DNA of 64,000 bases from Strigamia acuminata (taxonomy: Eukaryota > Arthropoda > Chilopoda > Geophilomorpha > Linotaeniidae), in contig OX442318.1 of NCBI GenBank assembly GCA_949358305.1, forward strand, positions 1,412,501 through 1,476,500, given 5' to 3'. Below, in pieces: positions 34,937 through 47,805 of this stretch (the first letter of the stretch is position 1; every line of letters starts with the position of its first letter). Position numbers and translations under genes: made by a program. The notes under the pieces were generated by a model, which was not told the DNA's origin, did no database searches, and worked only from the letters and a program-made list of their open reading frames with translations.

Positions 34937-35553
34937 ATGGCGAATAAGGAAGAAACTCCCGAGAAAAAGAGAGGGATGTTTGCCGACCTCATAGATCGTT
35001 GGGATCCTGTGCGTTTACGCGAGGAGAGACAGCGACGTGAGGAAGTTGAGAGATTACGCGGTCTGAGACCGGGCGCTCTTCGTGGAATGCTGGAGGAAAT
35101 ACCAACAGATTCCATTGACCAGCCTAGCTCTATGGAAAGAGATATAAACCCCACATTGGAGGGGCCGATAAGCGTGCATACAGTAACCCCGGCCAGCATT
35201 ATAGCTGGTTTGGAAGAACCAGCGCGTTTGCAAAACATTGCTTCGGCTCCAACAAGAAATGAATCAGAAGCGCCACCGGAGGTGCCTGGTTTGGGGGCTT
35301 ATCTCCATGATATGGAGGTGGCAATTTCCGCAAGACTGGATCGGGCCATAAATGCACAATTGCATGGTTGGGCCGAGGATACGGTCGAACGTGTAAGGAA
35401 AGTGGTGGAGGACTGTGCTGCTCAACGACTGCCGTTGGCGGTTGGAATTCCGTTAATTCCGCCGCCACAGGAACCTCATATCCTCCTGGGCGTGTCGGGG
35501 CAGACGGTTCCCCAAATTGTACCTCGCTCCACTGGAGATGCGTCTGTAATTCT
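34937..35553 (+). pseudogene. gypsy gag, N-terminal part (split by copia insertion)
   Basis: The first ATG of this open frame is at 34937, after the leader. The N-terminal part is highly charged (R/E-rich around residues 20-45) and then proline-rich. It stops being gag at 35553, where the copia LTR begins; the open frame runs 30 codons into the LTR. The target duplication ATTCT (35549-35553 and 54190-54194) keeps the pre-insertion frame, so gag continues at 54190 in the same phase. It has no recognisable enzyme domain. Confidence 0.8.
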
Positions 35554-36047
35554 TGAAGAGACTTGTGGAGAATTTCCTGGCCAGAATCCATGGGAAATAA
35601 CTGCCAAACGGGTTAAAAATGAGCGGGATGCCGACAATGCGTCCGCCATCTTTTATTCGTGAGAATCGTAAGAGACAGTACACGGTTGGAGGCTATTTGC
35701 CCTCCATCTCAACATAGGATAAATCATTGTTACATTATCAATGATTTGTCCTTTACATTCAAAAGGTAAATAAAACACCGGCATTTATAATCGATAAACA
35801 AGCGATAATGATAAAACAAGACTCACTCTTTCGAGCAGACGATATCGTGGGCGCATGCTATAAAGAATAAAGTATTCAACCGCGGTACGTAACAGGCATT
35901 GATAAAAATCGGAATCGGTTGAAAAACAACATCGGGACATTACATTATAGCATGCTTGTTACACATATTCAGAAAGTGTGTAACTAACAAATCACGCAAC
36001 ACAGAAACAAATGTTTAGGCACCACAAAATGGGTTTGCAACCCAACA
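35554..36047 (-). repeat. copia 3' LTR
   Basis: On the minus strand it starts TGTTGGGTTGC at 36047 and ends GTCTCTTCA at 35554. It is identical by eye to 53696-54189. Confidence 0.92.
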
Positions 36048-36065
36048 AATCCCCCTTTGCCTAAA

Positions 36066-36848
36066 CTATTTATTTACGACAAAAATGTGTTCGCAAAGAG
36101 TGTTTAACCTTGGTTTCGCTAACCACTTGGTTAAAACATCTGCCACGTTCAAAACCCCTGCGATGTGCTTAATAGAGAACGTGCCCTTCTCGAACCAATC
36201 ACGTACGAAATGCAATTTGACATCTATATGTTTATTAGCACGGTTCTCTATTCTATTCTTTGTGTACTGGATCGCCGGCATAGAGTCGGCGTACACGCAC
36301 GGGGTTGCTCGATCAACGCAGAACATAATGTCTGCGTCGTATAGCCGATGAAGCCATATAATATCCTTCACCCCATCGACCACGGCCAGAAATTCACTCT
36401 CCATGATCGACAGGGAGGTCATCGTCTGCTTATGGCAGTTCCACGAGATCGGAACTCCTCCTAGATATACTATATGGCCCCCAAAGCTCCTTCTTTTGTC
36501 TTGGTCCAGGGCAAAGGACGCGTCAGTGTAGACTGTGAGTGAATCGTTCTTGCAATTCGATAAATCAATGGCGTAGTCGGGTGTGTTTCCCAAATATCGC
36601 AAAATTTGCATTAGCATGCCCACATGACGCGCAGAATGAGTTTCGTTATATTGCGAGAGGGCAATGACCGAGAATAAGATATCAGGCCTTGTCCTGCTCG
36701 CAACAAACAGAAGACTTCCGACCAAGTTCCTGTACGGAAATGAGGTGTTGACCCGCTCACCAACTTTGACCTTTTGGATCATCGTACCCGGGGTCCCAGG
36801 GACTTTCACGCGGTGACACGGATCCACTCCGTACATTTTACACAACTT
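36066..36848 (-). pseudogene. copia pol: end of RT and RNase H, after a stop codon
   Basis: The frame continues that of the RT segment but is separated from it by one in-frame TAG (36851-36849 region). It holds the RT-RNase H connection (YRNLVGSLLFVASRTRPDI) and the copia RNase H: TVYTDASFALD, SLSIMESEFLAVVDGVKDIIWL, CVYADSMPAI, and ANKHIDVKLHFVRD with the late catalytic residues. All expected acidic residues are present. It ends 18 bp before the LTR, as usual in copia. Confidence 0.88.
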
Positions 36849-37385
36849 CTATATGTACCTTCTCTGGTGAATTCGGATTCGCCCCCCCGATCTGTCGAAC
36901 TCGATACCCAACAATAGGGTCACCGGACCTAAGTCGACAATGTCGAAGAAACTTCGAATCCATTTTAGAACGCATTTCTCAACGTAATCGTCTCTTGAGA
37001 AGAGAACAATGTCGTCCACGTAAAAGACGATTACGGCCTCGTTGTCCAGAGAATAGACACAATTTAATCCCAACATCGGTACAAATCCCAGTTGGAGCAG
37101 ACGGTCGTGAAGTACCTGGTACCACATCCGTCCGCTCTGATGCAGACCATACAAAGCCTTCAGCAGCATCCAACATTTATGTCGGTTCTTCGATGTTCTG
37201 TAGCCCTTGGGGACTTCACAATATTGCACTGTATCGAGGTCGCCATAGAGGTAGGCGGCCTTGATATCGATGTGCACGTCACGCCAACCCTTAACCTTCG
37301 GAAGCGAGTGCACCCGCAAAATCCGCACTTTGGGAGTGACTATTCCTCGGATTCCGGCCGGACCAAACTCTTCCGGAAAATGTCC
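36849..37385 (-). pseudogene. copia pol: reverse transcriptase, N-terminus missing
   Basis: Recognisable RT begins near 37385 (FPEEFGPAGIRGI). The DIKAAYLYGDL motif follows, with the first catalytic Asp, then LLKALYGLHQSGRMWYQ and FYVDDIVLFS with the YVDD pair. It ends at an in-frame TAG after RIHQRRYI. The expected upstream part (W-V-x-x-x-K, K-A-R-L-V-A-Q-G) is not found in any frame between 37385 and 37600. The boundary with the GC-rich island therefore falls near 37390. Confidence 0.85.
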
Positions 37386-38149
37386 GGGGGAATGCTGAGA
37401 GTGCCGATAGACGACATTCGATTTTATGTCGTGGATTTTTGTGCGGTTTGCGCCGTGTTTATTATTCGTACGAGATTTGGTATTTTCGCAGGGTTGTTGT
37501 CGCGCGAGATTCATCGGGGTAAAGCGAGTTCATCAACGACCTCGCCGGTGAATGTTGCTAAAAATCTGTGCAAGTGTTGTCAAATATTGCCGTGATTCGA
37601 TGGAATTTTTGTCAGACATTGGGAAATTTTTTTTGACTTGTCCAACGCGCCAGTAAATCGAGCGTCCACACGCGCCCACATGCGTGAACAGTGCACTCGC
37701 CCTCCGCGCCCCGTCGGCGTAGGCGCCGGCCGTCCCCCCTTTCTCTCTCTCTCTCTCTCTTCCGCCCGGGAATCGCCCTTCCGCCCGTCACCGAATTTTG
37801 TCAATATCTGATAAATTTCCACAGAATTGCAGCGACATTGTACGGGATATTTCTGCCCGATTTGACGGACTTATGTAAAACATTGTTGAAATTCCGTGGA
37901 AATTTATAAAATATTGACAAAGGTTGGTGACCGACCCACGGCGCGTTGCGGCGCGGTCGGAGCACGCGACCCAATCCCCCCCCCCCCCCCCTCCCCAAAA
38001 AACCACGCCCCGAGGAACCCCGAGGTTCGGTTTCCGACCGGGTCGCCTCTTGATCCGACCCGGGGCGCGTCACGGCGCGGTCGGAGGACGGCCCTCGCCC
38101 CCAAAAACCACACTCCGGGTCACGTGGTCTCGCACCCGACTCTCTCAGT

Positions 38150-39600
38150 TATCCCGTTACGGCCCTTGGCCGTAACGGGCCGTTACGGGATCGTGACGGG
38201 ACCGTCGGCGGCCCGTTAACGGCCCGAACGACTCCATGCGGGCCGTTGACGGGCCGTTAACGGGCCGTTACGGCGTAAATCGAAAAAATCAACAACCGAC
38301 AACACGTACGTGAAAACGCGTACAACATTCATAGACATTAATCTCGAATCCTGTTTTTGGTTTTACGCCGTTAACGGGCCGTTAACGGCCCGCACAGGCC
38401 GTGACGGGATCGTGACGGGACCGTCGGCGGCCCGTTAACGGCCCGCACGGGCCGTGACGGGATCGTGACGGGACCGTTGGCGGCCCGTTAACGGCCCGCA
38501 CGCGCCGTGACGGGACCGTGACGGGACCGTCGGCGGCCCGTTAACGGCCCGTACGACTCCATGCGGGCCGTTGACGGGCCGTTAACGGGCCGTTAACGGG
38601 CCGTTAACGGCGTAAATCGAAAAAATCAACAACCGACAACACGTACGTGAAAACGCGTACAACATTCATAGACATTAATCTCGAATCCTGTTTTTGGTTT
38701 TACGCCGTTAACGGGCCGTTAACGGGCCGTTAACGGCCCGTTAACGGCCCGTTAACGGCCCGCGTGAGGTCGTACGGGCCGTCGGCGAGCCGAAGTCCGG
38801 GAACGAAGGCCGTGACGGGATCGTGACGGGACTGTCGGCGGCCCGTTAACGGCCCGCACGGGCCGTGACGGGATCGTGACGGGACCGTCACGATCCCGTT
38901 AACGGCCCGTACGACTCCATGCGGGCCGTTGACGGGCCGTTGACGGGCCGTTAACGGGCCGTTAACGGGCCGTTACGGCGTAAATCGAAAAAATCAACAA
39001 CCGACAACACGTACGTGAAAACGCGTACAACATTCATAGACATTAATCTCGAATCCTGTTTTTGGTTTTACGCCGTTAACGGGCCGTTAACGGCCCGTTA
39101 ACGGCCCGTTAACGGCCCGTTAACGGCCCGCACAGGCCGTGACGGGATCGTGACGGGACCGTCGGCGGCCCGTTAACGGCCCGCACGGGCCGTGACGGGA
39201 TCGTGACGGGACCGTTGGCGGCCCGTTAACGGCCCGCACGGGCCGTGACGGGATCGTGACGGGACCGTCGGCGGCCCGTTAACGGCCCGCACGGGCCGTG
39301 ACGGGATCGTGACGGGACCGTCGGCGGCCCGTTAACGGCCCGCACGGGCCGTGACGGGATCGTGACGGGACCGTCGGCGGCCCGTTAACGGCTTGTACGG
39401 GCCGTTACGGGATCGTGACGGGACCGTCGGCGGCCCGTTAACGGCCCGCACGGGCCGTTAACGGGGTCGTTACGGGACCGTCGGCGGCCCGTGCGGCGGC
39501 CTCGCCAACCTCGTGCGGCCCGTTAACGGCCCGTACGGGCCGTTACGGGGCCGTTGCGGGATCGTCGGCGGCCCGTTAACGGCCCGCACGGGACAACGGG
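38150..39600. repeat. palindromic GGCCGTTAACGGCC tandem repeat field
   Basis: Dense arrays of CGTTAACGGGCC and its inverse alternate with GTGACGGGATCGTGACGGGA and ACCGTCGGCGGCCC units. Three copies of a non-palindromic spacer of about 100 bp (AAATCGAAAAAATCAACAAC and on, at about 38277, 38614 and 38983) divide the field into higher-order units of roughly 340-370 bp. Both strands can form many hairpins. There is no coding role. Confidence 0.85.
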
Positions 39601-40166
39601 CGCCAACGAGCGCCGGTAGTCCCGGTAATTTGTTTCAAAATAAATATTTGTCACCGTCTCCCCTCCCTCCTCCTCCTCCCCCTCCTCTCCCTCTCGAGGC
39701 CAGACACGGCCGCTCCAAAATACGAACCACGACGATGCCTCCGTACCGATAGACCGAGTGGGTCGCGCGACAGACAATGCGCGCAAACTACCGTCGGCGC
39801 ACGGTGTGCACGGCGCAACACCACGGAAGTAACTACCGGTGCGCCCCTCGTGCGTGCGAGGCAACCCCGAGCTCGCTTAAAGAAGCCACGCAACAACAAC
39901 CGAGTTCGTTTATCTATTTATTTATTTTTTATTCGTCTAGCATTTTAAACGAATCGATGAAAACAAATGAAAACAAACAAACAAATTAATAAACAAATCG
40001 AATACATAAAAAAATAAAATAAAATAAAATAAAATAAAATAAAATAAAGATGAAATGAAATGAAATAAAATGAAATATTGGCCGTTTCGATCCTCGATGT
40101 CGCCTTTATCTGCCTATCCATCTATTCTGAAATGAGAGAAGAAAAGATGAGTATTCGAAGAGGCGC

Positions 40167-40945
40167 TTAGTGGAGAATTCGCTCACTGTCCCGTTTCTTC
40201 GACTCGCGGGTAACCGCCGGTGCGTCGGAGGAGCCACCAGTGTTGGGTGGCGGCTAAAAAAAAAAAAAAAAAAAAAAAAACGAATGTTTGTCGAAATACG
40301 GGGAAAAAAAGGTGCGTACATGCACGGTGAACGTTTTCCACCGACTGACTCACTCACCATGCGCATCAGCATTCTAACTATAGCGCGGTGCGCGTCCAAC
40401 GCCAAACGCGAGAACACGGGGCCTCCAGCCGGGAGCAACTCGACTCCATCGGCGACGTCTCGGTCGTCGCTCTCTTCCTCCTCTTCCTCTTCATCTTCTT
40501 CTTCTTCCTCTTCTTCTCCTTCTCCTCCCTCTCCTCCTTCTTCGCCCTCTCCCTCCTCCGCCACTGTCTTTGCCGGAGCCTCCAGCCCGCCCGACAAGGG
40601 AGCGGCGGACGACGTAGATGGGACGGCGTCGCTCGACGACGAGGCGACGACGCGCGCTGGCGACGATTCTCCGTCTTGACGCGGCTGGAAAATGGAGGGG
40701 GAATAGGCGAATGAATAGACGAATGAACGACGACAATCTTGACGGGATACCTTTTTGGTTGGCGCCGGATCGCCCGCTTCCCCGGGACGCTTTACCGTTC
40801 GCTGCGTCTCCGGCGACTGTGGCTGCGTCGGCGTCTCCGACGTCCCCGGTGACGGTGGTTGCGACGGTAGCTGCGACTGCGGCGGCTGCAGCTGCGTCAG
40901 CGCCTCGTTCTCGCTCCCACTCTCGCTCTCGTTTTCGATCGGCAT
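40167..40945 (-). CDS. acidic, proline-rich protein of unknown function (gene model)
   Basis: Exons on the minus strand are 40945-40751, 40684-40358 and 40253-40167 (stop). Their lengths of 195, 327 and 87 nt are all multiples of three. The 66-bp first intron and the second intron have GT donors and pyrimidine-AG acceptors. The product is 202 aa: an S/E/Q/P-rich N-terminus (MPIENESESGSENEALTQ), a long E/D/G tract near residues 120-155, then LDAHRAIVRMLMRM and a short basic tail. No known domain. The ATG directly follows an acceptor-like CTACAG, so an upstream exon may exist. The long open frame on the other strand is a shadow of the acidic repeat. Confidence 0.5.
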
Positions 40946-41754
40946 CTGTAGAGAAGGAATAAATTAAATTAAATTGAATTAAATCGAAGCGCGAGCGCGG
41001 TAAAACCGAAAGAAGAAGGGGTGGAGGTGAGGAAAAGAGACCGAAGGACGAGCGAGAGGGGGGCGCTATAGTTTCACCGCACGACTCGTTGCACTATACG
41101 AATTGCCCCGAAACAAACGCCTATTTATTTCTTTATTTTTTTTTATTTATTCATTCATTCGTTAATCTCGTCCACTCGTTAAGTTTTATCAAATTCGTTA
41201 AACTCGTTCGTCCATTCGTCAAATTGGTCGTTTCGTCTAGCGACGAGAACAACGGCGACGCTAACGTTTACGCGAGTAACTCGGTGAGTTCGTGCATTCT
41301 GCGCACGCAAAACGCGAACGCGGCCAATTGACAAAATAACATTTTACAAGTAATGGTTTAATAATTTACCTCCGTGTGCGAAGCGCGTGTCGCGTCCATT
41401 GTGTCTGTCTGTCTGATTTTGGCGAATGAACCGACGCGACGCCCGGTGATAACAATGGCGATAATGACACGCGACGTAGCATACTTCTAGCTAAACAACA
41501 ATAATAATAATAATTCATTAAAAAAATAAAATGAAATAGAATAATTAAATAAACAAACAAAATAATAAATAGATAAATAAATAAATAAATAAATAAATAA
41601 GTCGAAAATAAATAAACTAGCGGCGGGACGGGCCGAGGTCAGAGATTTTGCTCCGTTCTCGCGTCTGTCTATTCCGGGTAGAGGGAGGGAGCGAACGGGC
41701 GCGCGCCGGACATCGCTCGGAATTAAAAAACGGGTAACGGGGGAAGACAGACAG

Positions 41755-42705
41755 TCGAAATTTGATTCCCCGGTCGTGGAATCGACTCCGCGACCCGTGC
41801 TTTAACGGTTAATTGGATTATCTTCGTCGTGACTTATCGGGATAAAAATTTTATAGAAAATCGGCCGTATCGTATTTTATTTTCATCTTCCGAGGGTCTC
41901 GCGTCGTCGTTGTGGACGGGAGTCTTCCCGAACACGTTCGACGGGCTTCGCGAATGCTTTCAGATCGGACGCGGAACTCGGGCCCGCCGCTCGGTCGAGC
42001 GGCGCCAGTACCCGCCGAGCGGCGCGGTATCCGATCAAATAACTCCCTTGCTTCGTCACGGTCTCGGACTGGCCTTCGGGCCGGTCAAAATAACAAATAA
42101 ATGAATAAATCGAAAATAGAACGCCCCCGTCCCGGCGAGACTAGGGGCGGGTGGCGTCGTTGAGCGGCGGCAGCGGCGGCGGTAGCCCCGACGACTCGCC
42201 CCGAAAATAAGCTCCCGCACCAGCATTCCTTCGTCCGTCTAAACCTCGCAGCGCGTGCGGTCGCGTGCATTCTACTCGTGTCCGGTGTGGCGATCGGTAC
42301 AGAGTAAAAAAAAGATCACCCGAAAAAGAAAGACGATTAAAGTTTTAATTCTCCGGTCGTGGAACCGACTTTGCGGTTCGTGCTTTAACCGTTAATTAGG
42401 TTATCTTCGTCGCAACTCGTCGTAATAAAAATTTCACAGAAAATCAGCCGTTTCGTATTTTATTTTCATCTTCCGGGGGTCTCGCGCCGTCGTTGTGGAC
42501 GGGAGTCTTCCCGAACACGTTCGATGGGTTTTGCCGACACTTTCAGATCGAATGCGGAACTCGGGCCCGTCGCTCGGTCGAGCGGCGCCAGTACCCGCCG
42601 AGCGGCACGGTATCCGATACCCGTCTTTTTTAAACCTCCCTTGCTTCGTCGGTCTCAGACTGGCCTTCGGGTCGGTCAAAATAAATAAATAAATAAATAA
42701 ATGAA

Positions 42706-42756
<51 letters not shown>

Positions 42757-45190
42757 GTAGGTCGGGAAATAGAACGCGTTCGTCCCGGCGAATAGTGGCA
42801 GCTGGGGTCGTCGAGTGAGTGGCGGCGGCAGCGGCAACCTCGATGACTCGCCCCGAAAATAAAGTCCCGCGTCGGCATCCCTTCGTGCGTCCTTCGTCCG
42901 TCTAATCCTCGCAGCGCGTGCGGTCGCGTGCATTCTACTCGTGTCCGATGTAGCGACCGGTACGAGGTAAAAAAAATATCACACGAAAAAGAAAGACGAT
43001 TAAAATTTTAATTCTCCGGTTGTGGAACCGACTTCGCGGTTCGTGCTTTAATCGTTAATTAGATTATCGTCGTCGCAATTTATCGGAATAAAATTTTTAC
43101 GGAAAATTGACATTTCCGTATTTCATTTTCATCTTTCGGGGGTCTTGCGCCGTCATAATCGGAGCGAGTCTCGCTCGATGCGTTCGACGGACTTTGTGGG
43201 AGTTTCCAGATCGCCAGCGGAACGAGGGGCCGTGGCTCGTCCGAGCGGCGCAGTACCCGTCGAGTGGCGCGGTACCCGAGTTCTTGCATCCAACGGTGGA
43301 CACATCTTTGTCGAGAGCACCTCTCGGTCTCAGACCGGCCTTCGGGCCGGTCAAAAAAAATAAACAAATAAATAAATAAATAAATAAATAAACGAGTCGG
43401 CGAATAAAGGCGGTTGGGGTCGCTGGACGGTGGCGGTGGTGGTGGCAGCGGCAACCCCGACGACTCGTCGCAAAAGATAAGCTCCCGCGCCGGCATCCGT
43501 TTGCTCGTCTAAACCTCGCAGTGCGCGTGCGGTCGCGTGCATTCTACTCGTGTCCGACGTGGCGATCGGTACGGAGTAAAAAAAAAAAAGATCATCAGAG
43601 AAAGGAAGACGATTAAAATTTTAATTCTCCAGTCGTGGCACCGACTTTGCGGTTCGTGCTTTAACCGTTAATTAGGTTATCTTCGTTGTGGCAGATTCGA
43701 ATAAAAGTTTTACAAAATAATCGTCGTTTTACATTTTTAAATCATTTCCCAGGGACCGTGTACCGTCGCAGTCGATGCGAGTCCCGGTCATCGCATCCGA
43801 TAGACATTGCGGACGTTTTTCAGATCGAGACTGGAGTACCTGTTGAGTACCAAATGGCCGGTCGGTCGTTGGTGTGGTTCCGTCTCCTAAAATGTTCGTC
43901 GCCATTTTCTGTTGGTCGAGTCGCCTACCATCCAATGGTCGGTCGGTGGGTCTCGGTCTCAGACTGGCCTTCGGGCCGGTCAAAATAACAAATAAATGAA
44001 TAAATCGGAAATAGAACGTCCCCGTCCCGGCCAGAATAGGGGCAGGTGGTGTCGTTGAGCGGCGTCAGCGGCAGCGACAGCCCGGACGAATCGCCCCGAA
44101 AATAAGGTCCTGCGCTGGCATCCGTTTGTTCGTTCAAACCTCGCAGCGCTCGTGCGGTCGCGTGCATTCTACTCGTGTCCGACGTGGCGATCGGTACGGA
44201 GTAAAAAAAAAAAAGATCATCAGAGAAAGGAAGACGATTAAAATTTTAATTCTCCGGTCGTGGCACCGACTTTGCGGTTCGTACTTTAACCGTTAATTAG
44301 GTTATCTTCGTCGTAATTCGTTGGAATAAAAATTTTATAGAAAATGAGCCGTTTCGTATTTTATTTTCATCTTCCGGGGGTCTCGCGCCGTCGTTGTGGA
44401 CGGGAGTCTTCCCGAACACGTTCGATGGGTTTTGCCAACACTTTCAGATCGAACTCGGGACTCGGGCCCGCCGCTCGGTCGAGCGGCGCACAGTACCCGC
44501 CGAGCGGCGCGGTATCCGATATAAAAGGACCCTTGCTTCGCCACGGTCTCAGACTGGCCTTCGGGCCGGTCAAAATAATAAATAAATAAATAAATAAATA
44601 AGTCCGAAAATGGAACGTATCCGTCCCGACGAATAGATGCGGTTGGGGTCGTTGAGCGACAGCGGCGGCAGCGGCAGCCCCGACGACTCGCCCCGAAAAT
44701 AAGCTCCCTTACCGGCATTCCTTCGACCGTCTAAACCTCGCAGCATGCGTGCGGTCGCGTGCATTCTACTCGTGTCCGATGTGGCGATCGGTACGAGGTA
44801 AAAAAAATATCACACGAAAAAAGAAAGACGATTAAAATTTTAATTCTTCGGTCGTGGGACCGACTTTGCGGTCCGTGCTTTAACCGTTAATTAGGTTATC
44901 TTCGTCGTAATTCGTTGGAATAAAAATTTTATAGAAAATGAGCCGTTTCGTATTTTATTTTCATCTTCCGGGGGTCTCGCGCCGTCGTTGTGGACGGGAG
45001 TCTTCCCGAACACGTTCGATGGGTTTTGCCAACACTTTCAGATCGAACTCGGGACTCGGGCCCGCCGCTCGGTCGAGCGGCGCACAGTACCCGCCGAGCG
45101 GCGCGGTATTTGATACCCGTCTCTGTAAAAGCAGCCGTGCTTTTTCGGTCTCAGACTGGCCTTCGGGCCGGTCAAAATAATAAATAAATA
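41755..45190. repeat. tandem array of about 600-bp units, six copies
   Basis: The marker GGCCTTCGGGCCGGTCAAAA occurs near 42071, 42662 (one change), 43337, 43967, 44557 and 45158, giving periods of about 590-675 bp. Each unit has, in order, CTTTGCGGTTCGTGCTTTAA, a (C/T)GTCGTTGTGGACGGGAGTC segment, the inverted GGCC..GGCC marker, an (AATA)n stretch of variable length, and GCGTGCGGTCGCGTGCATTC. Length differences come mostly from the (AATA)n. Short frames inside do not persist between copies, so the array is probably noncoding. Confidence 0.85.
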
Positions 45191-46421
45191 AGTCGAGAAT
45201 GGGCCACCGCCGGCCGGTGGGGCCAATCGTCGCGGGTGGGTGGGGCAGGCAGCCAACCGTCCACCGATCGATCGATCGATTGATTGATCGACCGACCAAT
45301 CAATCGGTTTTCAGATTTCGGGTTTTCACGGGTCCCAGGTTTTTCAGGTTTTTCAGATTTTTCAGATTTCAGATTTCAGATTTCAGATTTCAGATTTCAC
45401 ATCGAATAATGTACGGAGTCTCTTCGGTGCCATTCTCATTTTGACCGTTAAGGACAGACAGACTGCTCCTCGACCAGGACCGACTAATGCGACAACTAGA
45501 CCCGTCGCCCGTCGCGCGAGCCCGCCTCATTTTTTTCGCTCGTTTATTCACGCTTAGTTTTAAGAAAAATTTTCAAATTTTACAAATGTACACAAATAAA
45601 AAGACCGTTTACTTTTCGCTCCAATTGTTTATTCTTTATACGCCTTTACAACTCTTACGAGAAGATAAATAGAAAGCGAGAAAATATAATCGATCAACCA
45701 CGCCGTCGGCGCCTAACCCGAACCCGTAGTCCCCGCTTCGTTCTTCTCCTCCCCGTTCACGGGACGGGCCGAACACCGAACACCGAGCGCCGAGCGCTGC
45801 GCGGGCACCCGGTGGCGCAACCGGGCAACATGACGCGGCACGATTCAAAACGCCGATCGTTTATTCGTTTCATTTTATTTTGTTTCGTTTCGTTTCATTT
45901 TATTGTTTCACTTTGTTTTATTTTGTTTCATTTTTTCTTTTTAATTCGCATCGCCGAGCGTCGCGTCGCAGCGCCGTGACATCGAGGTGAACAGCGGATC
46001 AAGCTTTTTCCCGCCATTGTTGTGCCCTTCTCCTTCTTCGCGACGCACACGCGTACATATATCGGTTCGCTGGACTCCGTAGAGTGGGAAAAACAAACAA
46101 ACAAACAAACAAAAAAAAAACGAACAAACGAGTAAGTAAGGCTATCCAATCGCATTATTTCTTAAAAAAAAAACAAACAAACGAGAGAAGAAACGGAACG
46201 GGCGAATAAAAACGGCGTGCCATGCGGGACAGCGTGCGTGAGCACGGAGGAGGGGGGAAACCCCGTCGATATCAAACGACTAGATTCAACGTTGGTTTTG
46301 TGGTTACTACTCGCGGCGCTATTATTTGTCCGTCCGTTCGTCCGTTAATCGGTCTAATGAATTAACCAATTAATTGATTAAACGACCAATTCGTTTATAA
46401 GTAGGCGATTGATCGACGAAA
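45191..46421. other. simple-repeat region before the PHD gene
   Basis: It holds runs of GATC/GATT, TTTCAGA repeats (45340-45400), T/C-rich stretches, CAAA repeats and A-runs. I see no gene. A promoter for the 46422 gene would lie here, but no motif stands out. Confidence 0.4.
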
Positions 46422-47721
46422 ATGGACGACGAGCAACGAGGAGTGGGCGAAGAACGGACGGGAGTGAACCCCGAGGGCGGAGGTGTCACGGAGACCCACG
46501 CGGAAACAGGCGCCGAGGAGGTGGTGCACGTTTTGTCGTCGCCGAACGGAACAGCGGGAACCGAGAGCGCGGACCCGGGCGCCAGCCAGTCGTTTCCGAG
46601 CACGTTGTCCGGATTGGAAGGTGTACGCAAACCCCGTCCAATGTAAGTACCACGGCGCGACCGGGTTCGTGCGGGATACCATTTACATTCGTTTTCGTTT
46701 TTCGATAGACGACTCGACAGCGACAACGACGACGACAGCGACAATGGCAATGGCAACAACGGCGGTGGCGGCGACAACGGCAACGGCGGCAACGAAGCCA
46801 ACGACGGCAACAGCGGCGGTGACGGGGCAACGGGGCGCGAGGTCGAAGCCATGCAAGCCAAGATCAACACCCTGGAAGTTGAACTGGAAGAATTGAGGTC
46901 GAACCTCGCCAACCACGGCGAAAGACTGGGGGCTCTCGAGGCGATGCTCCCAGTCCCTCCCAGCGGGTCGCAGTCGCAACAAACAGACTTTGGCTCCTAC
47001 GACTCTGCGAAGGTGAGCAACGGCGCCCGCCCGTGTCGTCGATTCACTCGTTTTTTCTTCTTCTTCTTCTTCTTCTTCGTTCAGGACAAGCCCGTTCGCA
47101 GCAGGGTGGGGATGTGTTGGCTGTGCCGCAGGAAGCGCGCGAACTACGCCTACGACGACGACGACGGCGACGGCGACGACGACGACGGCGATGGGGGCGG
47201 ATGGAAACCGGCTGGCCCACTCAAGGACATTGGCGATCACTGGCGGAGTGTGCACACCGTAGCCAGAGACTTTGAGGCGGCCAGGCAATTGCTGCGCGGC
47301 CACATCGGCACATTCGACGGCTTTTGCCAGGTACGTATGTATGCATGTGTTTCCTCGCGCGGTCTCTCGGTGTCGTCGCTGAACAAATCGTATGTTTTTG
47401 TTTTTTTTGTTTTTTTTACCCGACAGGAACTGTTTTCGACGACGGAGCACGCGTCCGACTGCCCTTTGTGCGACACGCAGCCGGATGACCTGAGGCAACA
47501 TCTTTGGACGAAACATAAATTTTACGTACCGATCGCGACGATAAGGTCGAGCATCGACCAAAGGGGATGCGACGAACCGAAACTACCGGCGCCGAAACGC
47601 CCGGCGCCGCAACGTGTCCCGGATCAACCGAAACGACGAAAGGGCGAGGCAGAAAAGAAGGTGAAAGAAAAACGCCTCGGTTTATTCGTTCGTTCATTGA
47701 TTATTTTAATTTTTTATTCAC

Positions 47722-47805
<84 letters not shown>

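Noticed and set aside
40170-40714. Plus-strand serine- and phenylalanine-rich frames opposite the acidic gene
   Set aside because: They mirror the E/D-coding GAGGA repeats; the minus strand has phase-matched introns.
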